NCBI GenBank assembly: GCA_034439735.1
Contig: JAWXAX010000069.1
Location: forward strand, 1-41,385
Length of the DNA: 41,385 nt
Reading direction: 5' to 3'
Source: Rhodothermales bacterium
GTDB taxonomy: Bacteria > Bacteroidota > Rhodothermia > Rhodothermales > JAHQVL01
Shown here: one piece after another, positions 16,343 through 25,341 of the stretch
Numbering within the stretch: position 1 is the stretch's first letter
How the letters are laid out: the number at the start of each line of letters is the position of its first letter
Position numbers and translations under genes: made by a program
Notes under the pieces: generated by a model
What the model was told of the DNA's origin: nothing
Databases searched by the model: none
The model's input: only the letters and a program-made list of their open reading frames with translations

Positions 16343-17554
16343 TTACTTCGCCAGTGCGAGCGTGCGACTCGTCTCGAAGGTTTCTCCCAACACCCGAAGC
16401 ACATACCGACCGCTCGCGAGGCGCCCGGCGTCGAACGAAAAGACGTGCTCTTCGTTCGCGCCGAGCACACCGTCCTGTATCATGGCGACAGAACGACCGA
16501 GGAGGTCGAAAACCTCAATCCGAACGCGCTGAGATTCAGCCAGGGTAAGCTGAAAGGCTGTTGTTGGGTTGAATGGGTTCGGGTATATGCCAGAGAGTAT
16601 ATAGGCGTCGGGGAGCCGGGAGGCGACGCGCTGCGGCGCGCTGGATTCGGGGAAGTGGGGGCGGAGGTCGAAGATGCCCAGCAGGAAGTGATCGCCGGCC
16701 GTGACCGGTGTGCCGGGGATCGGCAGAATGGGCACACCCGGGTTGATGCCGTGTGTTTGTTTATCAACATGGACGACGACGGCCAGGAAGGCGACCGGGA
16801 GCGGGCTACGCACCAGCATCGGCCGGCCGTCGGCAACCAGTTGCTGAAATCCGGTTTCGAGGTCGAAGTGCCGGAGGAACGAAGCGCCTACGGACTGGAC
16901 CGTCGGCGACGTGGCGCAGCAAAGCGGCTGCTCGACGCCGCTGCCGGCAGGGGCGTCCGTCTGGTTGGTGATCACGAGGTCGTTGCGCAGCGGCCCCGTG
17001 TGGGGCAGGAGCGGATTATAGTCCAGCTCCACGGTTAATTGCGCTTTGCCATTCGCGTTGATTTCGAACTCGTTGGGCTCCGGTCCGAGGCCCTCGGTGT
17101 AGCCGGCGGAAGTCGGCGCCAGCGGGGCCGACACGCCGGCGATCGCAGGCTTGCCCGGGGCGATCGGCGCAAAGATCGGGTGCGGCGCGGGCCCGCCGGG
17201 GAAATAGTAGGACGTCCAGACCGTGATCACGAGCTCCGGATCGACGCCCTCCAACTCGATGGCCACACGGGTCGTACCGTCGGGGCGGACGTTGAAGCGA
17301 GCCGTGCCGGAGGGCGCCGGCGAGACAAATTCCGGGGCGATCCCCACCGGGAGGATACAGGGCGGCGGCGGCCCGACACCGGGCTGCCCCCCCGGCGCGG
17401 GCGGCGGCGGGAAGCAGGTCATGTCGACCGAAAACCGGGTGGCGCTGCCCTCCTGGCCGGCGACGGGCGAGGCGCATGGGATAAACAAGATAAACACGAA
17501 GCAAATGACGGAGGTAAGGACGCGTCGGAAACGCGTCGCATCGAGGTGCGACAT
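16343..17554 (-). CDS. Secreted protein with T9SS C-terminal sorting domain, function unknown
   Basis: 403 residues. The N-terminal signal (VLTSVICFVFILFIPCASPV then AGQ) is followed by a proline/glycine-rich stretch with two cysteines (MTCFPPPPAPGGQPGVGPPP then CIL). The central region has predicted beta-strands (GTTRVAIELEGVDPELVITV, KAQLTVELDYNPLLPHTG), a CC pair (QPLCCATSP) and HFLLGIFDLRPHFPES. The last about 85 residues form a type A sorting domain: SGIYPNPFNPTTAFQLTLAE, VRIEVFDLLGRSVAMI, LASGRYVLRVLGETFETSR. I do not recognise the middle domain. It is exported to the outer membrane or beyond. The gene is divergent from the kinase gene across a 400-base gap. Confidence 0.8.
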   Translation of the reverse strand: MSHLDATRFRRVLTSVICFVFILFIPCASPVAGQEGSATRFSVDMTCFPPPPAPGGQPGVGPPPPCILPVGIAPEFVSPAPSGTARFNVRPDGTTRVAIELEGVDPELVITVWTSYYFPGGPAPHPIFAPIAPGKPAIAGVSAPLAPTSAGYTEGLGPEPNEFEINANGKAQLTVELDYNPLLPHTGPLRNDLVITNQTDAPAGSGVEQPLCCATSPTVQSVGASFLRHFDLETGFQQLVADGRPMLVRSPLPVAFLAVVVHVDKQTHGINPGVPILPIPGTPVTAGDHFLLGIFDLRPHFPESSAPQRVASRLPDAYILSGIYPNPFNPTTAFQLTLAESQRVRIEVFDLLGRSVAMIQDGVLGANEEHVFSFDAGRLASGRYVLRVLGETFETSRTLALAK

Positions 17555-17962
17555 AGTAGGTCAGGGGTAGTGTGGAAGAGTATCCGGCACGGCGATCTGC
17601 ATGTACCGGGGGGCTTTCGTAATTAAAGACTTGCTTACTTAGATGAAAGGGCACCCGCAAATTAGTGCGGTCAGTACGCGTGCGAAAGAGCGGAAAGCCG
17701 CATTGTGGCCACGGTCATATGCCCGGCAAAGCCCCCGGAATCCCCCGCATGAAGGCGCGCCCTACGGATGGGCCGGCCTCCCGTTTCCTCGCACGCTCGG
17801 GTGCGACTTTTTGCGGGAAAGGGGTTTATATGCCGTCCGGGTCGTAATTTTGGGTCGAAATCACTCCCCGAAAGTCCTCTGTTATTTCTCGCCTGGTGCC
17901 CCTACATCCATGCACGGGATGTAGGGATCCGCCAGGCCTCCAAAGGTATTGGTTCGACCTCG
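17555..17962. promoter_or_regulatory. Divergent intergenic region before the kinase gene
   Basis: About 400 bases separate the starts of the minus-strand secreted protein and the plus-strand kinase. The kinase frame is open upstream to 17768, but that extension lacks protein character and the ATG at 17963 starts the recognisable N-terminus, so this stretch is treated as noncoding. No defined operator or promoter is claimed. Confidence 0.35.
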
Positions 17963-20746
17963 ATGAATACACCCGATTGGACCCGACTCGAGTTTGTGTT
18001 CGAGAAGGCGCTTACCCTGAAGGGGGAGGAGCGGGTGCGTTATCTCGACACCATGTGCGCCGGCGACACGGCCCTGCGCGCCGAGCTGGAAGGGATGCTT
18101 ACGGCGTACGAGGCCGCACCCGGATTTTTCTCTGGCATGCGTCAGCACGTGCCGGGGCAGGGAGCACCGTCGGGGCCGCGGCGCGGGTATGTGCAGGCGG
18201 GGGATCGCATCAACCAGTACGTGATCGAGCGCGAACTGGGCGCCGGCGGTATGGGGGTGGTCTACCTCGCCCGCGACACGCGGCTCGATCGACTGGTCGC
18301 CCTCAAGTTTTTGCCGATGATCCGGCGGGGCGACGAAGAGCTATCGCGGCGCTTCCTGCAGGAAGCCCGGGCGGCCTCGCAGCTCGATCACCCGAATATC
18401 TGCACGATCTACGAGTTCAACGAGTCGGCGGAGGGTGAGCATTTTATCGCGATGGCCTACTACGACGGGGAGACGCTCAAGGCCAAGCAGGTGCGCACGG
18501 TCGCGTACGAGCAGGCGCTGGAGATGGCCCTTCAGATGCTCCGCGGCCTGGCGCACGCACACGAAAAAGGCATCGTGCACCGCGACATCAAGCCAGACAA
18601 CCTGCTCGTTACCGCCGGCGGAGTGGTGAAGGTGCTCGATTTTGGCCTCGCCAAGATGCAAGGCGTCGATCTTACCCGCACCGGGATGACGATGGGCACC
18701 GTGGCGTACATGTGCCCCGAACAGGCGCGTGGAGGCGTTGTCGACGCGCGCTCGGACATCTGGTCCGCCGGCGTCGTGCTGTACGAATTGCTGACGGGCG
18801 AGCGCCCTTTCCGGGGCGACTACGATCAGGCTGTCATCTACAGCATCCTCAACGAAGACCCCGCGCCGCCATCGTCTCACCAGCCGGAGTTGTCGCCAAC
18901 GCTGGACGCCATCGTCCTTCGGTGCCTTGCGAAAGATCCGGACCAGCGGTATCCCCGGGCCGCCGAAGTGCTGGAGGCTATCGTCGCGCTGGATCAAACG
19001 GGCACGCCGGCGCCTCCGCTGGACGCCGCAATCCCCGTAATGCGTTCATGGCTATCGTATCGGAGGTATATCCTGGGCGCTCTGGTGGTTGCCGTGGCGG
19101 CTCTTGGCGGGTGGTGGATGATGAAAGGCGAACGCGTGCTGTCGGAGACGGGCACCACACGGCTGGCCGTACTCCCGTTTGTCAATATGGGCGCCGATTC
19201 AGCGCTCGTAAACGGTCTGGAGTTCACGGTCACCAGCAAGCTCACCCTCATGCAGCGTTTCGATGGCACCTTGTCCGTAGTGCCATCGGGCGATTTGCTC
19301 GCGGATGGGGTCGTTTCGGCCGAGGCCGCGGCCGAGCGGCTGGACGCCACGCTGGCGCTCGGTGCGAGCGTCCGGCAGCGCGGCGCCGGGTTGTTGCTTA
19401 CGCTCCAGCTCATCGATGCGCCGGCGAACCGCGTGCTCGACTCGCGCGTGCTCGAGGTATCAAACGCCGAGATGGGGCAGTTGGATGATCGGATCGTTGA
19501 AAGTCTAGCCGGCCTGCTCGACGTGCAACTCAACGACGAGACGCAGGCGTTCCTCTCGACCGGCGCTTCGCGCAATGCGCAGGCCTACAACGACTATACG
19601 CGCGCCCGCGGGTACCTCCAGCGCTACGAAGATGCCTCGAATATCGATGCGTCGATTGGCCTCTTCAAGCTGGCGGTAAAAGAGGATACCACGTTCACGC
19701 TGGCGTATGCCGGCCTCGGCGAAGCGAACATCCTCAAATATGAGCTGGACAACCGCCGGCAATGGCTCGACGAAGCCATCCAGTACGGCCGGCGCGCCAT
19801 CGAACTGGATGAAGAACTGGGTCCGGTTCGTCTCACCATGGGCATGATCTACCTCAAAACCGGCGATTACCCCGAGGCGGAACGCCAGTTCTTGCGGGCC
19901 TTTGTACTCGATGACACAAACGCCGAAGCGCCCTATCAGCTGGCCCGGGTGTACGACCTGATGGGTGAGCCGGCGAAGGCAGAGGAGTTTTTTCTGCGCG
20001 CCATCCGTCTCGCGCCGGATCAGTGGCTCTACGCCAACGGCCTCGGTAATTTCTATAACTGGCAAGGCCGGCATGAGGAGGCCATCCCCCTGTACCAGAC
20101 GGTCATTCGGCTTCGCCCGAAAAACCCGTGGGGATATAATAACCTGGGCGTCCAGTATCAGGCGCTGGAGCGCATCGACGATGCGCTGGAGAGTTATCGC
20201 CAGGCGGCTCGTGCAAACCCCGCCGCCGCCGAACCGACCGCGCTTGCCCTATACAACATCGGCACCATTCATTACCTCCGGGACGACTTCGCCGAGGCGC
20301 GCCGGCAATTCCGGGGTTCGGTGGACTTACTGGATACCGATCTGGATGTGTGGCAGGACCTTGGGAGTGCCTATCACTGGCTCGGCCGCGCGGATAGTGC
20401 GCGCGTCGCCTGGGAGCGCGTCGTCGACCTGGCCGGCAAGCGACTGGATGTCAACGCCGTCGATCACTGGGCGCTGTGGAATCAGTCCTTTGCGCTGGCC
20501 CGGCTCGGCCAACGCGCGCAGGCGTTCGACGCGTTGAACCGATTTCTGGCCCTGGAGGGGGCCACGCCGACCACCTGGCTCAACGCGGCCAAGTGTTACG
20601 AAGCGCTGGGCGACCGCGACCGCGCGATCGACTTTATCCGCCAGGCCCTCGAGGCGGGCCTGGCGCCGAAGCGAATTGAGGCCTCGCCCTGGCTGGATGA
20701 TCTCCGCCGCGATCCCCGGTATACGGCATTAGCCGGCGCTTACTGA
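17963..20746 (+). CDS. Membrane Ser/Thr protein kinase with TolB-like and TPR domains
   Basis: 927 residues. The kinase domain is at about 80-345: ELGAGGMGVVYLARD (P-loop), VALKFL (Lys), HEKGIVHRDIKPDNLLV (catalytic Asp), VLDFGLAK (Mg-binding DFG) and SDIWSAGVVLYELLTGERPF. The activation-segment anchor reads MCPEQARG; most bacterial kinases have MSPEQARG. One membrane span (YILGALVVAVAALGGWWMM, about 368-386) links to an exported TolB/FlgO-like domain (RLAVLPFVNMGADSALVNGL; SKLTLMQRFDGTLSVVPSGD). About seven or more tetratricopeptide repeats follow, up to the C-terminus. The first 80 residues (TRLEFVFEKALTL, LRAELEGMLTAYE) match a short N-terminal domain usual in this kinase group. It likely senses an envelope ligand through the TPRs and signals by phosphorylation inside. 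Confidence 0.9.
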   Translation: MNTPDWTRLEFVFEKALTLKGEERVRYLDTMCAGDTALRAELEGMLTAYEAAPGFFSGMRQHVPGQGAPSGPRRGYVQAGDRINQYVIERELGAGGMGVVYLARDTRLDRLVALKFLPMIRRGDEELSRRFLQEARAASQLDHPNICTIYEFNESAEGEHFIAMAYYDGETLKAKQVRTVAYEQALEMALQMLRGLAHAHEKGIVHRDIKPDNLLVTAGGVVKVLDFGLAKMQGVDLTRTGMTMGTVAYMCPEQARGGVVDARSDIWSAGVVLYELLTGERPFRGDYDQAVIYSILNEDPAPPSSHQPELSPTLDAIVLRCLAKDPDQRYPRAAEVLEAIVALDQTGTPAPPLDAAIPVMRSWLSYRRYILGALVVAVAALGGWWMMKGERVLSETGTTRLAVLPFVNMGADSALVNGLEFTVTSKLTLMQRFDGTLSVVPSGDLLADGVVSAEAAAERLDATLALGASVRQRGAGLLLTLQLIDAPANRVLDSRVLEVSNAEMGQLDDRIVESLAGLLDVQLNDETQAFLSTGASRNAQAYNDYTRARGYLQRYEDASNIDASIGLFKLAVKEDTTFTLAYAGLGEANILKYELDNRRQWLDEAIQYGRRAIELDEELGPVRLTMGMIYLKTGDYPEAERQFLRAFVLDDTNAEAPYQLARVYDLMGEPAKAEEFFLRAIRLAPDQWLYANGLGNFYNWQGRHEEAIPLYQTVIRLRPKNPWGYNNLGVQYQALERIDDALESYRQAARANPAAAEPTALALYNIGTIHYLRDDFAEARRQFRGSVDLLDTDLDVWQDLGSAYHWLGRADSARVAWERVVDLAGKRLDVNAVDHWALWNQSFALARLGQRAQAFDALNRFLALEGATPTTWLNAAKCYEALGDRDRAIDFIRQALEAGLAPKRIEASPWLDDLRRDPRYTALAGAY

Positions 20747-21045
20747 CCCCCTACCTTGCCGGAGCCGTCGCCACCGGTTGCGCCGCGTGCGCCGCATTCG
20801 GCCTCGATGTCGCCGGCCAACGAGGTGAAGCTGAAATCTCCGGAGGCGCCGGCCAGAACGGAAAGTGAGGTCGAGGCGCCGGCCGGGAGCGCGTAGCGTT
20901 CCGCCCCAAAAATGGATTCAGGATCGATGCAGAGGACAATCGGCTGAGCGCCAGCATGGAAAACAACTGTGTCGCCGATCTGGATCGTAATCGTGGCCGG
21001 TGTCGGGTTGCCGGCGCTGTCAAAGTGGATAGTTATGGTAGCCAT
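20740..21045 (-). CDS. Small beta-rich hypothetical protein
   Basis: 101 residues from ATG 21045 (MATITIHFDSAGNPTPATIT then IQIGDTVVFHAG), with an extension upstream open but not protein-like. The arrangement of strands, including GDTVVFHAG, and a small single-domain size recall a cupredoxin-like fold, but the usual His/Cys copper ligands are not convincingly placed. Two cysteines are present (LCIDPES and AECGARG), and the tail is Gly-rich. No signal peptide. Its 3' end overlaps the kinase stop by seven bases, tail to tail. Function unknown. Confidence 0.55.
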   Translation of the reverse strand: MATITIHFDSAGNPTPATITIQIGDTVVFHAGAQPIVLCIDPESIFGAERYALPAGASTSLSVLAGASGDFSFTSLAGDIEAECGARGATGGDGSGKVGGQ

Positions 21046-21379
21046 GCAGGTAGGGTTGATGACGCGCAGTAGCGCGCGTGTAGTGTGGTGTGGACAATAG
21101 AGCCACACCTCTTGGTGGGCAACGGGCTCAACACGAATCGGTGGGACGGTCGAGCACGTGACGAAAGATATACATGTGGCCGACAAAGTACAGGCCCCGG
21201 AAGGCCTTAAGCAGACGGAATTCCCCTCATTTTCCGGGTTTTAAGCCGCAATGAGGGACGTGAAGCCTCATTTGATCCATCGGTATCCGCACGCGGCAAC
21301 GAAGTGGGATGACTTTTTGTACGAGCGACAGGGTGTACAGCGACTACCGATGCCATCTCTCCGCACCATCCAACGTACC
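21046..21379. other. Gene-free gap, divergent
   Basis: About 330 bases between a minus-strand small gene and a plus-strand lipoprotein gene. The frame of the lipoprotein gene is open upstream to 21251 but that extension would bury its signal peptide, so it is treated as leader. No clear regulatory element. Confidence 0.35.
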
Positions 21380-22042
21380 ATGAAAGCACCACTTTTTGTC
21401 TTCCTCCTCGGCAGCCTGATGGGCAGCCTCATCGGCTGTGCTCCCAGTGTGCGAACGACCTCCGCGCAGGCGCCGGCATTTGATCTTCGGGCCGGCGAGC
21501 CGGCGCCCGAGTTCTCGGTATACGACTCTCAGGGCGAGCGCCAGACCCTCCAGCAGTATCGCGGGTCTTATGTCGTCCTGGAATGGACCAACCTGGCGTG
21601 CCCGCAGGTGGACATCCGGTATGACACCGGGTACCTCCCGAAGCTACAGCAGGCGTACACCACTCGGGGGGTCGTCTGGCTCTCCGTCATTTCTTCGGCC
21701 ACGGGCCGGCAGGGGAGCGCGCCTCGCGACCGCATGAATGCCCTCCTCGCCAAACGGGGCGCGGCGCAGACGGCGGTCCTGCTGGATGCGGACGGGGCCG
21801 TCGGCCATGCCTACGGGGCTCGCGTCACGCCACAGGCGGTAGTGGTGAATCCAGACGGGTTGATTGTGTATTCGGGCGCGCTGGATGATCAACCCAAAGC
21901 AACGGAGGAAAGTCTGTCGCAGGCCGTCAATTATGTCGCGCAGGCCCTTGAAGATGCGCTCGGCGGACGGGCTGTCGCTGTGCCTCGCACTGAACCCTAT
22001 GGCTGTGATGTGCGGTACTCCCGTGCCCGAGACAACCAATAG
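21380..22042 (+). CDS. Redoxin (AhpC/TSA-like) lipoprotein
   Basis: The ATG at 21380 begins a lipoprotein signal (LFVFLLGSLMGSLIGC), giving 220 residues; the upstream start at 21251 is rejected because it puts 43 residues before the signal. The domain is thioredoxin-fold: GEPAPEFSVYDSQGERQTLQ, YVVLEWTNLACPQVDIRY (one Cys where resolving-cysteine enzymes have CxxC), VVWLSVISSA, TPQAVVVNPDGLIVYSGALD. The C-terminal signature TEPYGCDVRYS matches KPYGCSVKY in a group of peroxiredoxin-like redoxins. It likely acts as a thiol-dependent peroxidase or reductase at the periplasmic face of a membrane. Confidence 0.8.
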   Translation: MKAPLFVFLLGSLMGSLIGCAPSVRTTSAQAPAFDLRAGEPAPEFSVYDSQGERQTLQQYRGSYVVLEWTNLACPQVDIRYDTGYLPKLQQAYTTRGVVWLSVISSATGRQGSAPRDRMNALLAKRGAAQTAVLLDADGAVGHAYGARVTPQAVVVNPDGLIVYSGALDDQPKATEESLSQAVNYVAQALEDALGGRAVAVPRTEPYGCDVRYSRARDNQ

Positions 22043-22416
22043 GGGTATCGCCGGCGGAGTCTCATAAATGAAAACCCGGCTTGCTGGGGACAGGCCGGGC
22101 TTTCGCGGAGATTGGATACCCGCATAGCTAAGACAACTTTATGGTAGGCGATTTAAATAGAAAAGGCAAGATTCGGGTTGTGGCCCTCAAGCTTACTATA
22201 GTTTGAAGATCGAATCGAAAATAAAAAAGCGCTTTCGCCAAATAAAATAAATTCCAGCGAGGATGCGTGCGGGCGGCGAGTTACGGGTTGGCACCTGGTT
22301 TGTAGTCCAATTTACCGCCCTCTTTTGTAGCATGTCGGCTTAAACGCCTTGCCGCTAGTCAGTAGGGGCTCTGTAGAGACAACTGTTGTTATCCCCCACC
22401 TCTTACAGGCAATCCT
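22043..22416. other. AT-rich gap with possible weak terminator
   Basis: About 370 bases without a gene. A short hairpin (cccggc at 22075-22080, gccggg at 22094-22099, then cttt) follows the redoxin gene and may terminate it weakly. The stretch 22135-22260 is markedly AT-rich (ttaaatagaaaaggcaag, aaaataaaaaagcgcttt), which suits a promoter region or a foreign insertion scar. Confidence 0.35.
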
Positions 22417-22722
22417 ATGATGAAGAACGACCACGCATCCCGGATGCGGGATCAGATTATTGCGATGCGCGATGCATCGATCGGAGCGTTGGAGGCGGCT
22501 CGCCGCCGCTATGAGGCGTTGAAAACGCAAACGGAGCAAGTATCCATCAACTATGTGTATGGACGCGCGCCGCGCGCCATGGTACGCACGGTCACCGAGC
22601 AGTTTCTGGCCGCGGAGTCTGCGTTGAACGATGCGGCGGCCAGGGTTCGAGTCAATCAACAGGCGCTGGACGCCATGGCGACTCGCTCTCGCGGCCGAGC
22701 CCGGCGCGACGTTCTGGTTTGA
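22417..22722 (+). CDS. Small coiled-coil hypothetical protein
   Basis: 101 residues from an ATG-ATG pair, mostly predicted alpha-helix with heptad-like hydrophobic spacing (RDQIIAMRDASIGALEAARR; LAAESALNDAAARVRVNQQA). Tail basic (RSRGRARRD). No signal peptide, membrane segment or motif I recognise. Codon use resembles the chromosomal neighbours. It is followed after 36 bases by a convergent DUF502 gene. Confidence 0.5.
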   Translation: MMKNDHASRMRDQIIAMRDASIGALEAARRRYEALKTQTEQVSINYVYGRAPRAMVRTVTEQFLAAESALNDAAARVRVNQQALDAMATRSRGRARRDVLV

Positions 22723-22758
22723 ACTTCCGTGCACGGTATCAACCGGTCCTAGTTAGCA

Positions 22759-23445
22759 TCAGACGATAGACGTGACCTCCTTCTCCTCCTCAGATTTGCG
22801 CGATTGGTCTTTGCGGGTGAACGGGATCTCTTTGCGGCTGACCGCGCCGCCGGAGATGATAAATGCCATGGCTTCGTCAACCGTCCAGTCCGTCGGAGTA
22901 AGCATCTCGACCGGGACGATTTCCAGGTAGCCGGAAGTTGGATTCGGGGTAGTGGGGACGTAGACGGCGGCGAGTTCGCGCCCGGTGCCTTTTTCGCGCA
23001 GCGTCCGGGTGACGAGGCCGACGGATTTCATGTCGGCGTGCGGGAAGTCGATCAACACCACCCGCTGCGTGCTGCCGGGCTTGGTCTGCAGGAGATCGAG
23101 CAGCTGTCGGGTGGAGCTGTAGATCGTGTTGACGAGCGGGATGCGGGTGATGAGAGACTCGAAGAGCGCCAGCAGCCGCTGCCCGATGACGCGCCGCGCC
23201 AGGGCTCCGACGAACAGGATGAGCAGGATGGTGCCGAAGAGGGCGACCAGCGTCATCACACTCGGCTCATTGAGCCAGTAGAACATCTCCGGCTCGGATG
23301 TCGCGATGCCGTTCAAGATGGGCTCGACGAGCGGCTTGCTGATGTCTGAGAGGAGCCCGAATACAAACTTGAACACGATCCAGACGAGCCAGATCGGCAG
23401 CAGGGTGAGCAGGCCGGTGAAGAAGAAGTTTCTAAGTCGTTTCAT
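22759..23445 (-). CDS. DUF502-family integral membrane protein
   Basis: 228 residues with two membrane helices: LRNFFFTGLLTLLPIWLVWI (residues about 4-30) and VMTLVALFGTILLILFVGAL (about 63-85). The conserved DUF502 block follows: ITRIPLVNTIYSSTRQLLDL, QRVVLIDFPHADMKSVGLVT, AAVYVPTTPNPTSGYLEIVP, MLTPTDWTVDEAMAFIISGG. The tail is highly charged (RKDQSRKSEEEKE). The family is widespread in bacteria, with no agreed function, and sits in the inner membrane. Start is chosen because MKRLRNFFF directly precedes the first helix. A strong hairpin of the gacccgaagggt family lies upstream. Confidence 0.88.
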   Translation of the reverse strand: MKRLRNFFFTGLLTLLPIWLVWIVFKFVFGLLSDISKPLVEPILNGIATSEPEMFYWLNEPSVMTLVALFGTILLILFVGALARRVIGQRLLALFESLITRIPLVNTIYSSTRQLLDLLQTKPGSTQRVVLIDFPHADMKSVGLVTRTLREKGTGRELAAVYVPTTPNPTSGYLEIVPVEMLTPTDWTVDEAMAFIISGGAVSRKEIPFTRKDQSRKSEEEKEVTSIV

Positions 23446-23775
23446 GTAGCTATAGGACTGCCTGGGCCGAAGACCCGAAGGGTTTTGGAAACCCTTCGGG
23501 TCTCGCGCGGTCGGGCTTTAACGTAGAAGACACATTCTGGACGAGATTTGTACCCTGCCGGCGCATTTTTTTCCGACACTTCACATCCGCCGCTCCAGAA
23601 TAGCTCCCAAATCGGTGCCAGATTCGTCCCATCCGGGTGCGGGTATCGACCGTTCGGCGGCTAGAATCGACGCCGTCACGATCTTGCGCCACCCTTTTGC
23701 CGGCGTTTGCCAATTCGACAGGCAGCGATTAAGTTCTCGTGGACTTCGATGGGTCCACGTTGATACCTCAAACCA
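23446..23775. other. Divergent gap containing a perfect palindrome
   Basis: 330 bases between the DUF502 start and the NCS1 permease start, holding the promoter of the rhamnose/lactate operon. A perfect hairpin lies at 23471-23503 (see separate entry). No Bacteroidota-type promoter was identified with confidence. Confidence 0.4.
23471..23503. repeat. Perfect intergenic hairpin, gacccgaagggt family
   Basis: Two 15-base arms (23471-23485 and 23489-23503) around a 3-base loop, perfectly complementary. The core gacccgaagggt is shared with the hairpin at 966-994. There is no T-run on either side, so it is not a standard terminator. Confidence 0.7.
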
Positions 23776-25170
23776 ATGGCCGCACCTTCCGTCGCCGAAC
23801 GTCTCGACGCCCTGTACGAATTCGATCGAGAGCCCGTGTCATCGGATCGCCTCCAGGGTCCCACTAGCTTCATCGGCATCTACGCCGGCGAACATGTCGC
23901 CGGCACCGAGTTCGTTATCGGGCCTCTGTTTGTGGCGCACGGCGTCGCCGCGGTGGATTTGTTTCTGGGACTGCTGGTCGGCAATCTGCTCGCCGTGCTT
24001 AGCTGGGCGTTCATCACGGCGCCCATCGCCACCCGCACCCGGCTGAACCTGTACTGGCAGCTGCGCAAAATCGCCGGCCCCTACCTGCTGTTCGCGTACA
24101 ATATCGTGAACGCGCTCATGTTCTGCTTCCTCGCCGGCTCGATGATCTCCGTCGCGGCGACGGCCGTCGGGCTACCGTTCGGGATGGATATGCCGAGTTT
24201 GAACGACGTGTACCCGAACTCAGTCGGCTGGGTGGTGGTTGTGTTGCTCGTTGGCGCCGTGGTGACCGTGCTCGCCATCCTGGGTTTTGAGAAAATCGCC
24301 TGGTTCTCGAAAATTGCGGCGCCGTGGATGTTTCTGGTCTTCATCGCCGCCGGCGTCGCCGTCCTTCCCCAACTCGGAGTGACGTCGTTCAGTGAGTTCT
24401 GGACTGTGGCAAACGATAAGATCTGGACCGGCGTGCCGCAGGCCGGCCGCGTTCACTTCACGTTCTGGCATGTCCTCTTTTTTGCCTGGTTCTGCAACAT
24501 GGCGATGCATATCGGGATGGCGGATATGACGCTCCTGCGCTACGCAAAATCGTGGAAATATGGATTTTTGAGTGCCTTTGGCATGTACCTCGGCCACTAT
24601 GTCGCCTGGATCGCCTCGGGCATTCTGGTGGCGCTCGCCATTCAAAACGGCGGCGAAGTGGCGCCGGGCCCGATTGCCTTCCTGGGCGCCGGAGTCGCGG
24701 GCGCCATCTGTGTGATCATCGCCGGTTGGACGACCGCCAACCCGACGATTTACCGCGCCGGCCTCGCCCTGCAGACGATCAGCCCCAACTGGAAACGATG
24801 GAAGGTGACGCTGGCTGTCGGCGTCATCACGACGATCGCAGCGCTTTTTCCCGCCATCATGATGCAGCTGCTGGATTTCGTGGCGCTGTACGGCCTCGTG
24901 CTGATGCCAATGGGCGCCGTCATCTTTGCCGATTACTGGATCCTGCCGCGCCTCGGCCTCCGGCAGAACTTCGCGGAATGGAAGGGGCTGGCGTTCAGCT
25001 GGCCGGCGGCGGTGAGCTGGGGAGGCTCCCTGCTTATCTGCTTCCTCCTCCCGATAGAGATCTTCTTCAAAGGCCTGCCCGGCTGGTTTATCGCTACGAT
25101 TCTCTACATCGGACTCTGTCGGGTCCAGCAGCAGCGGACATCCACCCGAACCATCGAACAACCGGTATGA
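23776..25170 (+). CDS. NCS1-family permease (cytosine-permease-like)
   Basis: 464 residues with about 12 membrane helices. Recognisable segments are SFIGIYAGEHVAGTEFVIGP, LFLGLLVGNLLAVLSWAFIT, APIATRTRLNLYWQLRKIAG and a long C-terminal helix array ending WFIATILYIGLCRVQQQ. The pattern of an early gap followed by GLxxGNLLAVLSW and TRTRLNLYW fits the NCS1/cytosine permease family, which moves nucleobases and related compounds with sodium or protons. Here it is first in the rhamnose/lactate operon, so sugar import is the contextual guess; the family does not usually carry sugars. Its stop overlaps the next gene by 4 bases. Confidence 0.8.
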   Translation: MAAPSVAERLDALYEFDREPVSSDRLQGPTSFIGIYAGEHVAGTEFVIGPLFVAHGVAAVDLFLGLLVGNLLAVLSWAFITAPIATRTRLNLYWQLRKIAGPYLLFAYNIVNALMFCFLAGSMISVAATAVGLPFGMDMPSLNDVYPNSVGWVVVVLLVGAVVTVLAILGFEKIAWFSKIAAPWMFLVFIAAGVAVLPQLGVTSFSEFWTVANDKIWTGVPQAGRVHFTFWHVLFFAWFCNMAMHIGMADMTLLRYAKSWKYGFLSAFGMYLGHYVAWIASGILVALAIQNGGEVAPGPIAFLGAGVAGAICVIIAGWTTANPTIYRAGLALQTISPNWKRWKVTLAVGVITTIAALFPAIMMQLLDFVALYGLVLMPMGAVIFADYWILPRLGLRQNFAEWKGLAFSWPAAVSWGGSLLICFLLPIEIFFKGLPGWFIATILYIGLCRVQQQRTSTRTIEQPV

Positions 25171-25340
25171 AACCCATCGCCAAACTTGTTTCGCTGGCGG
25201 CCCTGGCGCTGACCGTCGTGCCGGCCTTCCTCGTATTCGCCGGCTCGCTTTCCTGGGATCGACACGCGTGGCTGATGTTGGTCGGTACCGTGCTCTGGTT
25301 CGTGAGCGCGCCGCTGTGGATGAAACAATCGGAAGCGTGA
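25167..25340 (+). CDS. 57-residue two-helix membrane peptide
   Basis: ATG overlaps the permease stop (ATGA), so the two are translationally coupled. The peptide has two hydrophobic helices, LVSLAALALTVVPAFLVFAG and WLMLVGTVLWFVSAPLWM, joined by SLSWDRH. No known domain. Position directly behind the permease and one base before rhaI suggests a small accessory subunit or stabiliser of the transporter. Confidence 0.7.
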   Translation: MKPIAKLVSLAALALTVVPAFLVFAGSLSWDRHAWLMLVGTVLWFVSAPLWMKQSEA

Positions 25341-25341
25341 T

